NCBI GenBank assembly: GCA_021818125.1
Contig: JAKAFG010000111.1
Coordinates: 1-6,709, forward strand
Direction of reading: 5' to 3'
DNA length: 6,709 nt
Origin: Pseudomonadota bacterium
GTDB taxonomy: Bacteria; Pseudomonadota; Gammaproteobacteria; Acidithiobacillales; Acidithiobacillaceae
In this document: one piece after another, positions 1-5,719 of the stretch
How the letters are laid out: each line of letters starts with the position of its first letter
Position numbering within the stretch: the stretch's first letter is position 1
Notes under the pieces: model-generated
Databases searched by the model: none
Seen by the model: the letters and a program-made list of their open reading frames with translations, nothing else
Told to the model about the DNA's origin: nothing
Translations under genes and position numbers: made by a program

Positions 1-308
1 CCCAATCCAATCTCGCGGCCAACCGCAGCAGCACCGAAGCCACGGTCTGGCAGGATTTTCACAACTTCCAGGGCGCGATTGCAGCCTACCCCGGCGCACA
101 GAGCGGCTTGGAAAATGCCGGGAAGGCGCTGGAGGTGGTACAGGCCCAGTATCGGGTCGGCCAGGCTACCATTCAGGATGTCCTCCTCGCCGAATCCACC
201 CTGGCGCAGGCGCGCTACACCCTGATTCAGAATTTGGTTAACAGTTATGTCGCCCTGGCGCAACTCAGTCAGGCCGTCGGCATGCCTTTGGGAGAGAATG
301 CACCGTGA
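1..308 (+). CDS. TolC-family outer-membrane efflux channel, C-terminal part (5' end outside window)
   Basis: This is the outer-membrane exit duct of the tripartite pump encoded by the next two genes. The frame is open from the window edge (first full codon at 3) and gives 101 residues before the TGA at 306-308. The TTG at 108 lies inside the gene and is not its start. What is visible is the last helical repeat of an outer membrane efflux protein (OEP family). The stretch YRVGQATIQDVLLAE at about residues 50-64 of the fragment fits the family pattern Y-x-x-G-x-x-x-x-x-D-V-L-x-A-E, followed by L-x-x-A-R and a final helix ending in A-V-G-M. Family members are usually 420-500 residues, so roughly three quarters is missing. 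Its stop overlaps the adaptor start by 4 bases, which supports one operon. Subfamily and substrate cannot be judged from this fragment. Confidence 0.88.
   Translation, partial: QSNLAANRSSTEATVWQDFHNFQGAIAAYPGAQSGLENAGKALEVVQAQYRVGQATIQDVLLAESTLAQARYTLIQNLVNSYVALAQLSQAVGMPLGENAP
290..296 (+). promoter_or_regulatory. Ribosome binding site for the adaptor gene (GTG start)
   Basis: The purine run GGGAGAG lies 8 bases before the GTG at 305, inside the end of the TolC-family gene. It supports the GTG as the true start. Together with the GTGA stop/start overlap it suggests coupled translation. Confidence 0.6.
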
Positions 309-1435
309 CCCGTTCCCCTGTTGTCCTCTGGCTGACGCTGGCAGCCCTCTCCCTGCTGTTGAGTGGTTGCCAGACCAAGGCCAAGCATGAAATGCCGCCC
401 TTACAGGTCAGCCTCGTCAACGCCAGCACCCGCCCCATGACCCATTATGAAGGTTTTCTGGGCACGGTGACGCCCCTGCAAACGGCGACACTCGTGCCGC
501 AGACTTCCGGATTATTGCAGAGCGTGCAGTTTACCGAGGGGAGCATGGTAGAGAAGGGACAAACCCTGTTCACCATCGACCCGGCACAGATGCAGGCATC
601 GCTCGCCCAGGCACAGGCCAAACTGGTGGCGGATCAGGCCACAGCGCGCTACAACCGTAACATAGTAGAGCAGGACCGTCCGCTCGCGGAAAAGGATTTC
701 ATCACCCAGCAGAGTTTCGATCAGGCGGTCTCCCAGGCACAGGCGGCGACGGCGCAGGTGCAGGCCGATCAGGCCGCTTTAAGGCAGGCCCGCCTCAATC
801 TCTCTTACACCCGCATGGTCGCCCCCATCAGCGGTCGCATCGGGCTGGCACAGGTCAAGGCAGGCAACCTGGTCATCGCCAACCAGACACAACTGGCTAC
901 CGTCAACCAGATCGCCCCCATTACCGTGAATTTCAGTATTCCCCAGGGCTTGTTGACCGCGGCGCGGCGGGCGCAACAGCAAGCAATCCCCCTGCCGATT
1001 AACGACGAGAAGGGGGGTACCGTACTCGCTCAGGGCAAGCTCACTTTCATTGATAACAGCGTCAGTGCGGGGACCGCTACCATCAGCCTGCAGGCTACCG
1101 TACCTAACACCAACCTTGGCCTCTGGCCGGGACAGTATGTGCAGGTGCAGATGCCGGTACAGCAGGTGGCGCAGGCGACAGTGCTGCCGGTGGGCGCGGT
1201 CCAGCAAGGTAGTAGCGGACCCTTTGTCTATGTGGTGCAAGATGGCAAAGCGGTGGATAAGCCGCTGCAAGTGCTCTGGGAATCGGGCACGGATGCAGTG
1301 GTACAGGGCGTAGACAAGCGTATTCGGGTGATTTTTCCGCTTCCCGCCCGCCTCTATCCGGGGGCGAAGGTGGAACTCACCGGTACCCACGCAGCCACCG
1401 CGTCGCATGAGGACCAGCAGAGGAAATCCGCATGA
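305..1435 (+). CDS. RND efflux periplasmic adaptor (membrane fusion) lipoprotein, AcrA/MexA type
   Basis: This protein links the inner-membrane RND pump to the TolC-like duct across the periplasm. It has 376 residues, normal for the family. Residues 5-19 form a hydrophobic signal peptide ending in the lipobox L-S-G-C, so Cys22 is the likely lipidated residue; Gln follows it. Half of a lipoyl-like domain spans about 53-92 (P-Q-T-S-G near 65-69, V-x-x-G near 82-85). An Ala/Gln-rich alpha-helical hairpin spans about 94-165, and the second lipoyl half begins at T-R-M-V-A-P-I-S-G-R-I-G near 169-180. Beta-barrel and membrane-proximal regions follow. At the hairpin tip, L127 and T134 line up by eye with Leu and Ser of the AcrA R-L-S contact motif, but the arginine is displaced. 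The GTG start is supported by its ribosome binding site and by the 4-base overlaps at both ends. Family assignment is firm; the substrate is unknown. Confidence 0.95.
   Translation: MTRSPVVLWLTLAALSLLLSGCQTKAKHEMPPLQVSLVNASTRPMTHYEGFLGTVTPLQTATLVPQTSGLLQSVQFTEGSMVEKGQTLFTIDPAQMQASLAQAQAKLVADQATARYNRNIVEQDRPLAEKDFITQQSFDQAVSQAQAATAQVQADQAALRQARLNLSYTRMVAPISGRIGLAQVKAGNLVIANQTQLATVNQIAPITVNFSIPQGLLTAARRAQQQAIPLPINDEKGGTVLAQGKLTFIDNSVSAGTATISLQATVPNTNLGLWPGQYVQVQMPVQQVAQATVLPVGAVQQGSSGPFVYVVQDGKAVDKPLQVLWESGTDAVVQGVDKRIRVIFPLPARLYPGAKVELTGTHAATASHEDQQRKSA
1419..1424 (+). promoter_or_regulatory. Ribosome binding site for the RND pump gene
   Basis: AGAGGA sits 7 bases before the ATG at 1432, inside the 3' end of the adaptor gene. 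It fixes the start at the ATG of the ATGA overlap. Confidence 0.65.
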
Positions 1436-4400
1436 ATTTCTCCGCCCTGTTCATTCGCCGCCCGGTGATGACGGTCGTCCTCATTCTCGGACTGGTGCTG
1501 TACGGCATTTTTGCCTTTATGAAACTGCCGGTGGCTCTGCTCCCCAGCGTCGATTTCCCAACGGTGATGGTTTTGGCGAGTCTGCCGGGAGCCAGCCCGC
1601 AGACCATGGCCAGCGCGGTAGCGACTCCGCTGGAAAAACAGTTCTCCACCATCCCCGGTCTCTCCTCCATGAGTTCGGTGAACAATCAGGGCTCGACACG
1701 GGTCATTCTGCAGTTTGATCTCAGCCAAAACATTAATGTCGCCACCCAGAATGTCGAAAACGCGGTCACACAGGCCTCCCACCTGCTGCCGCCGGGTATG
1801 CCCAGCCTGCCTTTCGTCAAGCAGCTCAACCCGTCGGCGGCACCCATCGAGTTCATTGCCCTCGCCGCACCCAATATGCCTATCTACCAGCTCAACCAGT
1901 ACGCGGTAGATAAGGTGACACCCGCCATTTCCGGTATTCCCGGCGTGGCGCAGGTGCTGATCTTCGGCGAGCAGAATTACGCGGTCCGTATCCACGCCAA
2001 CCCCTTTTCCATGCAAGCGCACGGAATATCGCTGCAGGCCCTTACTCAGGCCATTTCCAGTCACAACGTCAACCTGCCGCAGGGCACGGTGCTGGGTGCG
2101 GTGCGCAACTATGCCGTGAAGGTCCACGGCCAGCTTCATGATGCCCAATCTTTCGCCGGCATGCCCATCACTTTCGCCAATGGTGCCGTAGTGCCGCTGG
2201 CCGATATCGCCCAGGTCAGCAATGGTGTCGACAATGACCAGATTGCCAGTTGGATCGGTGGGCAGCGCGCCCTCATTCTCGCCGTAGTGCGCCAACCCAA
2301 TGCCGACACAGTGGCCATCTCTGACGCTATCCGGAAGCGCTTGCCCCTGCTGAGCGCCAGCCTGCCCGGCGGCGCCCACATGACGGTGGTGTACGACAAG
2401 GCCGACTATATCCGTGCGGCGGTGGAAGAGGTCGAAGTCACCCTGTTACTGGCCTCATTCCTGGTGGCGGGGGTGCTTTGGCTCTTCTTGCGTCGCGGCA
2501 GCCCAACCCTGATCGGCGCGCTGGCAATTCCCGCCTCCATCCTCGGCACCTTCACCATTATTTACGAGCTCGGCTATACCCTCAACACGCTGACTTTGCT
2601 GGCGCTGACCCTGGCCGTGGGTTTTGTCGTGGATGATGCCGTGGTCATGCTGGAAAACATCGCCCGCCATGAGGAAAATGGCGAAGAGCCCTATCAGGCG
2701 GCGATCGTGGGCAGTCGCGAGATCGGCTTTACGGTGATCTCCATGACCCTGTCGCTGGCGGTGGTGTTCCTGCCCTTCCTGGTCATGGGGGGCATCATCG
2801 GTCGTTTATTTCGCGAGTTCGGGGTCACTATCGCAGTCGTTATTCTCCTTTCGGGGCTGGTCTCACTCACCCTGACCCCGATGCTCTGCGCCCGCTACCT
2901 GCGGGTGAAGCATCAGGAGCAGAGCCGCTTCGAGTCTGGTTTTGTGCGCCTGCGCGACTGGTACGGGCGTAGTCTGCGGGTGGCCCTCAGCCATCGCGGC
3001 TGGGTGTATGGCGGTGCCTTGCTGAGTCTGCTGGGCATGATCGGGCTTTTTATCCTGCTGCCCAAGGGATTCATCCCCACGGAAGACAGTGGCGTGATCA
3101 TGGGCAATCTGGAATACCCTCAGGGTATTTCCTTTGCCCAACTAGAGGAAAGCCAGCAGACCATCGCCGCTGCCGTCGGCGACAACCAGGCGGTGCAGTC
3201 CGTCATGTCCAGCGCCGGACAGGGAGCAGGGGCCTTTAGCTCTGCCAACACCGGGCGTCTGATCATTCGCCTCAAGCCGCTGGGGGAGCGGGCATCAGGC
3301 ACTCAGATCATCGCTGAACTGCGCCGTACCGTCAGCCATTTTTCTGGCGTGGAGGCGAGCTTCCAGATGCCGCCCGCCATCCAGATGGGGCCGATTTCGT
3401 CGCAATCTCATTACCAATACATTCTGCAGAGCGAAGATCAGGACAGCCTGAACGCGGCGGCACCCAAGCTGGTATCCGCCCTGCGCAATATCCCTGGATT
3501 TCAGGCCGTCAACAGCGATCTGCAACTGGCCAACCCGGAGATCGAGGTACACATCCTGCACCAGCGGGCGCAAGCACTGGGTGTCACCCCGGAGGGGATC
3601 GAACAGGCGCTGAACTTCGCGTTCGGTGGCACGCAGGTGGGTACGATCTACGCCTCCACCAACCAGTATGAAGTCATTCTCGATCTGGCACGACAATTTC
3701 AGGAGAATCTGGGTGCTCTTTCCGCCATCACGGTACCGGGCAGCGCGGGTCTGGTGCCCCTGGCCGCATTGGCCCATTTCGCTTACGGCGTGGGGCCACT
3801 GAGTATCAGTCACTACAACGGACTGCCCAGCGTGACCATTTCTTTCAATCTGGCGCCGGGGGTATCTTTGGGGGCGGCAACCCAGGCGGTGCAAAAGGCC
3901 GCGTCGGAGATGTTACCCGCCAATGTGCAGGGTGAGTTCGGTGGATCGGCGGCGGCCTTTGCTCAGTCCACGGGCAGCCTGCCGCTGCTGCTGCTGGCCA
4001 CGGTAGCGCTGATCTACGCCATTCTCGCTATCCTCTATGAGGATTTCATCCACCCTCTGACCATCCTCACCGCCCTGCCGCTGGCGGGTTTCGGCGCCTT
4101 GCTGGCGCTGTGGATATTTCATCAGGAACTGGATCTGTTCAGCTTTGTCGGCATCATCATGCTGGTGGGGCTGGTCAAAAAGAACGGCATTATTATGGTG
4201 GATTTCGCTATTCACCGGCGCCGTGAAGGGGCCAGCGCCGTCGATGCCATGGTCGATGCCTGTGTCACCCGGTTTCGGCCTATTATGATGACCAACCTCG
4301 CCGCCGTGCTGGGCATTCTGCCTGTCGCCATTGGTATCGGGGCGGGTGCCGCGTCGCGGGTGCCGCTGGGTGTGGCGGTAGCGGGCGGCATTATCGTCTC

Positions 4401-4506
4401 GCAGTTCCTGACGCTCTATGTGACACCGGCATTCTATGTACTCTTTGAGGGATGGAAGGGGCGTTGGAGGGGCAAGGTACCTGTTTCAGAGCCTGCATCC
4501 TTGTGA
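1432..4506 (+). CDS. RND multidrug efflux transporter, inner-membrane pump (HAE-1, MdtB/MdtC/MuxB-like)
   Basis: This is the proton-driven inner-membrane pump of the tripartite system. Its 1024 residues match MdtC-type pumps. The layout is the classic duplicated one: TM1 at about 10-30, a first large periplasmic loop to about 335, TM2-TM6 from about 336, TM7 at about 524-542, a second periplasmic loop to about 848, then TM8-TM12. The proton-relay residues are present. D401 and D402 lie in V-V-D-D-A-V (AcrB D407/D408), K917 in L-V-K-K-N (AcrB K940), and R947 and T954 in T-R-F-R-P-I-M-M-T (AcrB R971/T978). The N-terminal L-P-x-V-D-F-P-T-V-M-V and S-L-P-G-A-S-P-x-T-M-A-S stretches resemble MdtC. 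Nothing resembles the methionine relay of CusA-type metal pumps, so a drug, detergent or other organic substrate is more likely; this is inference. MdtB and MdtC work as a heteromer, but only one pump gene is seen here, so a homotrimer is likely unless another lies upstream. No obvious terminator follows the stop. Confidence 0.97.
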   Translation: MNFSALFIRRPVMTVVLILGLVLYGIFAFMKLPVALLPSVDFPTVMVLASLPGASPQTMASAVATPLEKQFSTIPGLSSMSSVNNQGSTRVILQFDLSQNINVATQNVENAVTQASHLLPPGMPSLPFVKQLNPSAAPIEFIALAAPNMPIYQLNQYAVDKVTPAISGIPGVAQVLIFGEQNYAVRIHANPFSMQAHGISLQALTQAISSHNVNLPQGTVLGAVRNYAVKVHGQLHDAQSFAGMPITFANGAVVPLADIAQVSNGVDNDQIASWIGGQRALILAVVRQPNADTVAISDAIRKRLPLLSASLPGGAHMTVVYDKADYIRAAVEEVEVTLLLASFLVAGVLWLFLRRGSPTLIGALAIPASILGTFTIIYELGYTLNTLTLLALTLAVGFVVDDAVVMLENIARHEENGEEPYQAAIVGSREIGFTVISMTLSLAVVFLPFLVMGGIIGRLFREFGVTIAVVILLSGLVSLTLTPMLCARYLRVKHQEQSRFESGFVRLRDWYGRSLRVALSHRGWVYGGALLSLLGMIGLFILLPKGFIPTEDSGVIMGNLEYPQGISFAQLEESQQTIAAAVGDNQAVQSVMSSAGQGAGAFSSANTGRLIIRLKPLGERASGTQIIAELRRTVSHFSGVEASFQMPPAIQMGPISSQSHYQYILQSEDQDSLNAAAPKLVSALRNIPGFQAVNSDLQLANPEIEVHILHQRAQALGVTPEGIEQALNFAFGGTQVGTIYASTNQYEVILDLARQFQENLGALSAITVPGSAGLVPLAALAHFAYGVGPLSISHYNGLPSVTISFNLAPGVSLGAATQAVQKAASEMLPANVQGEFGGSAAAFAQSTGSLPLLLLATVALIYAILAILYEDFIHPLTILTALPLAGFGALLALWIFHQELDLFSFVGIIMLVGLVKKNGIIMVDFAIHRRREGASAVDAMVDACVTRFRPIMMTNLAAVLGILPVAIGIGAGAASRVPLGVAVAGGIIVSQFLTLYVTPAFYVLFEGWKGRWRGKVPVSEPASL

Positions 4507-4512
4507 TATATA
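4484..4512 (+). promoter_or_regulatory. Candidate sigma-70 promoter (extended -10) for the small lipoprotein gene
   Basis: TGATATATA at 4504-4512 fits an extended -10 element (TG, one base, then TATATA). Its TG lies in the TGA stop codon of the pump gene. The best spaced -35 candidate, TTTCAG at 4484-4489 with a 17-base gap, is poor, as is often true of extended -10 promoters. Transcription would begin near 4519, leaving a leader of about 30 bases. This is a sequence match only; read-through from the efflux operon is equally possible. Confidence 0.35.
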
Positions 4513-4547
4513 ACGGGCGAAGACCAATTACCCGAGAGTCTCAGATC

Positions 4548-5060
4548 ATGCCCGCAAAAATACTTTTCCTATTGCTCGCACTTACCCTGTCGGGCTGCGC
4601 TTCCCTGCCACCTTCTTCTTCAACCGCCACGGCGGGAGCCGCCGCGCGGAGTACCGCCTTGGCCAATCGCAATGCCGAAGCCGCACAGCAACATCTCGCC
4701 GCTGTCGCCGCCCAACGCGCCGAGGCTGGACAGCAATTCTGCCCCAACTGGCAGCAGGCGCTGGATCATGCGCGCAGCAACGCGATTGGTTGCGCGCGAA
4801 TGCCCGCAAACGAACAGGCCACCTGCTGGCAAGCAGTTTCCCAATGGGCGCGGGAAGAAAGCCGTTATTTTCATGCCTTGGCTCCTCTTCTCCAGGGAGG
4901 TGCTTATGCGTCCCCAGCGGCCCAGGCGGCGCATTTTTTTGATCTGACTCAGGATTGGGCTATTACCTGTCAGAATGGCCAAAAGGCCTGCACCGCGGCG
5001 TCTGGGCATCAGCAAATGGACCATAGCAAAAACGCCGTCAATCAATTCTGCAGGCGTTAA
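4548..5060 (+). CDS. Predicted small cysteine-rich lipoprotein, function unknown
   Basis: I do not recognise the family. The product has 170 residues from the ATG at 4548. An in-frame ATG at 4452 lies inside the pump gene and would put 32 non-hydrophobic residues before the signal peptide, so I reject it. GAGAG at 4534-4538 gives a modest ribosome binding site. Residues 4-14 are hydrophobic and end in the lipobox L-S-G-C, making Cys17 the likely lipidated residue. Ala at the next position gives no inner-membrane (Asp) retention signal, so sorting to the outer membrane is possible. Residues 19-36 are a Ser/Ala/Thr/Pro linker, followed by an Ala/Gln-rich helical stretch at about 37-63. The globular part carries six cysteines (65, 82, 93, 141, 148, 168), enough for three disulfides. 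The gene lies 41 bases after the pump stop and could be read with the operon, but nothing ties it to efflux. Existence is well supported by the signal peptide and consistent frame; function is unknown. Confidence 0.8.
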   Translation: MPAKILFLLLALTLSGCASLPPSSSTATAGAAARSTALANRNAEAAQQHLAAVAAQRAEAGQQFCPNWQQALDHARSNAIGCARMPANEQATCWQAVSQWAREESRYFHALAPLLQGGAYASPAAQAAHFFDLTQDWAITCQNGQKACTAASGHQQMDHSKNAVNQFCRR

Positions 5061-5132
5061 TCAAAAATATTAAATATTACAAAACCGCTTCTAAATAGTA
5101 CTTGTTTTCATCTTTAGGGGAAGGGGATCATC
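5061..5132 (+). promoter_or_regulatory. AT-rich gap upstream of mscL, probable promoter region
   Basis: This 72-base gap is much richer in A and T than its surroundings and is the natural place for an mscL promoter. I cannot pick a convincing -35/-10 pair: candidates such as TTACAA at 5077 and TAAATA at 5092 match weakly and are wrongly spaced. A 13-base inverted repeat, AATATT-A-AATATT, lies at 5066-5078. No T-rich terminator hairpin for the lipoprotein gene is visible. Confidence 0.35.
5116..5126 (+). promoter_or_regulatory. Strong ribosome binding site for mscL
   Basis: The purine tract AGGGGAAGGGG ends 6 bases before the ATG at 5133 and fixes the mscL start. It is the longest purine-rich site in the window. 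Confidence 0.65.
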
Positions 5133-5588
5133 ATGCTCAAAGCGTTCGCCAAAGATTTCAAGATATTTTTGCAGCGCGGTAATGTCATCGATCTGGCCGT
5201 AGCCTTTGTTATTGGCACGGCATTTTCTGCCATTGTGACTTCATTGGTCAGCAACCTGATCATGCCGCCTATCGGTATGCTGCTCGACAAGGTCGACTTT
5301 TCCAATCTCTATATCGTGTTGAAGGAAGGTACCGTTCCCGGCCCCTACCTGACTCTGGAGGCCGCCAGGAAGGCGGGCGCCGTGACCGTGAACTACGGCC
5401 TCTTTATCACTTCACTGATCAGCTTTTTTATCATTGCGCTGGTTATTTTTTCTATTGTGCGGATCATCAACAAGCTCTACCCCAAACCCGCTGCCGCCGT
5501 GACCACCAAAACTTGCCCTTTCTGTGCCTCTGCCATTCCTTTGGCCGCGACACGCTGTCCCAACTGCACCTCGCAACTGGAATCCTGA
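5133..5588 (+). CDS. mscL: Large-conductance mechanosensitive channel MscL with C-terminal zinc-ribbon-like tail
   Basis: MscL is an inner-membrane homopentamer that opens under membrane tension and releases solutes during hypo-osmotic shock. The N-terminal helix and TM1 carry the family signature R-G-N-V-I-D-L-A-V-A at 15-24, then I-G-T-A-F at 27-31. TM1 spans about 18-45 and ends in I-M-P-P-I-G at 43-48. A periplasmic loop (about 50-87) leads to V-N-Y-G-L-F-I at 86-92 and TM2 at about 90-112, then I-N-K-L-Y at 112-116. Position 24 is Ala, as in the Mycobacterium tuberculosis protein; E. coli has Gly22 there. The family is usually about 130-140 residues; this one has 151. In place of the usual C-terminal bundle helix (L-L-T-E-I-R-D-L-L in E. 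coli) it carries C128-P-F-C131 and C142-P-N-C145, a CxxC-x10-CxxC pattern expected to bind zinc. Such tails are, to my recollection, found in other bacterial MscL proteins. The gene is probably transcribed alone, between an AT-rich leader and a GC hairpin. Confidence 0.97.
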   Translation: MLKAFAKDFKIFLQRGNVIDLAVAFVIGTAFSAIVTSLVSNLIMPPIGMLLDKVDFSNLYIVLKEGTVPGPYLTLEAARKAGAVTVNYGLFITSLISFFIIALVIFSIVRIINKLYPKPAAAVTTKTCPFCASAIPLAATRCPNCTSQLES

Positions 5589-5593
5589 AACGG

Positions 5594-5614
5594 GGGTGCC
5601 CGGCACGGGCACCC
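5594..5614 (+). terminator. GC-rich hairpin after mscL, possible terminator
   Basis: A perfect 9-bp stem (GGGTGCCCG pairing with CGGGCACCC) encloses a 3-base GCA loop and starts 5 bases after the mscL stop. No run of T follows on the + strand and no A run that would suit the minus strand precedes it closely, so it does not look like a standard intrinsic terminator. It may stabilise the 3' end of the transcript or act with Rho. Confidence 0.5.
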
Positions 5615-5708
5615 GCCTGGCATCTCGGCCCCATTTAGCTCCAAAAGGTTAGCATGCCGTCGCTTTGACGCCCCGCTTCGCGTATTCTCAAACAGCTCCC
5701 CTACATTC

Positions 5709-5712
5709 AGGA
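5709..5712 (+). promoter_or_regulatory. Ribosome binding site supporting the TTG start of the RmuC-family gene
   Basis: AGGA lies 7 bases before the TTG at 5720, and a second AGG follows at 5714-5716. The later in-frame candidates, TTG 5738 and ATG 5756 or 5759, have no comparable purine run in front of them, so this site favours the TTG. Confidence 0.5.
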
Positions 5713-5719
5713 CAGGCTT

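Noticed and set aside
108..308. Separate 66-residue gene starting at TTG 108
   Set aside because: The frame stays open to the window edge and the upstream residues continue the TolC-family helix, so this is the end of a longer gene.
1354..2379. 341-codon open frame on the minus strand opposite the adaptor end and pump start
   Set aside because: It lies opposite two confidently identified efflux genes. Its translation is rich in His, Arg, Gly and Gln with no domain or membrane pattern, as expected of a codon-bias shadow in GC-rich DNA.
1432..4506. Heavy-metal (CusA/CzcA-type) efflux pump
   Set aside because: The TM4 motif is V-V-D-D-A-V, the arrangement of multidrug-type pumps, and no methionine relay or His-rich segment typical of metal pumps is visible.
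4452..4547. Longer start for the small lipoprotein gene at ATG 4452
   Set aside because: It would add 32 residues encoded inside the pump gene and bury the signal peptide and lipobox, which fit a start at 4548.
5665..5688. TTGACG at 5665 and TATTCT at 5683 as an rmuC promoter
   Set aside because: Each box is a fair match alone, but the gap is only 12 bases, too short for a sigma-70 promoter, and no -10-like sequence lies at 16-18 bases.
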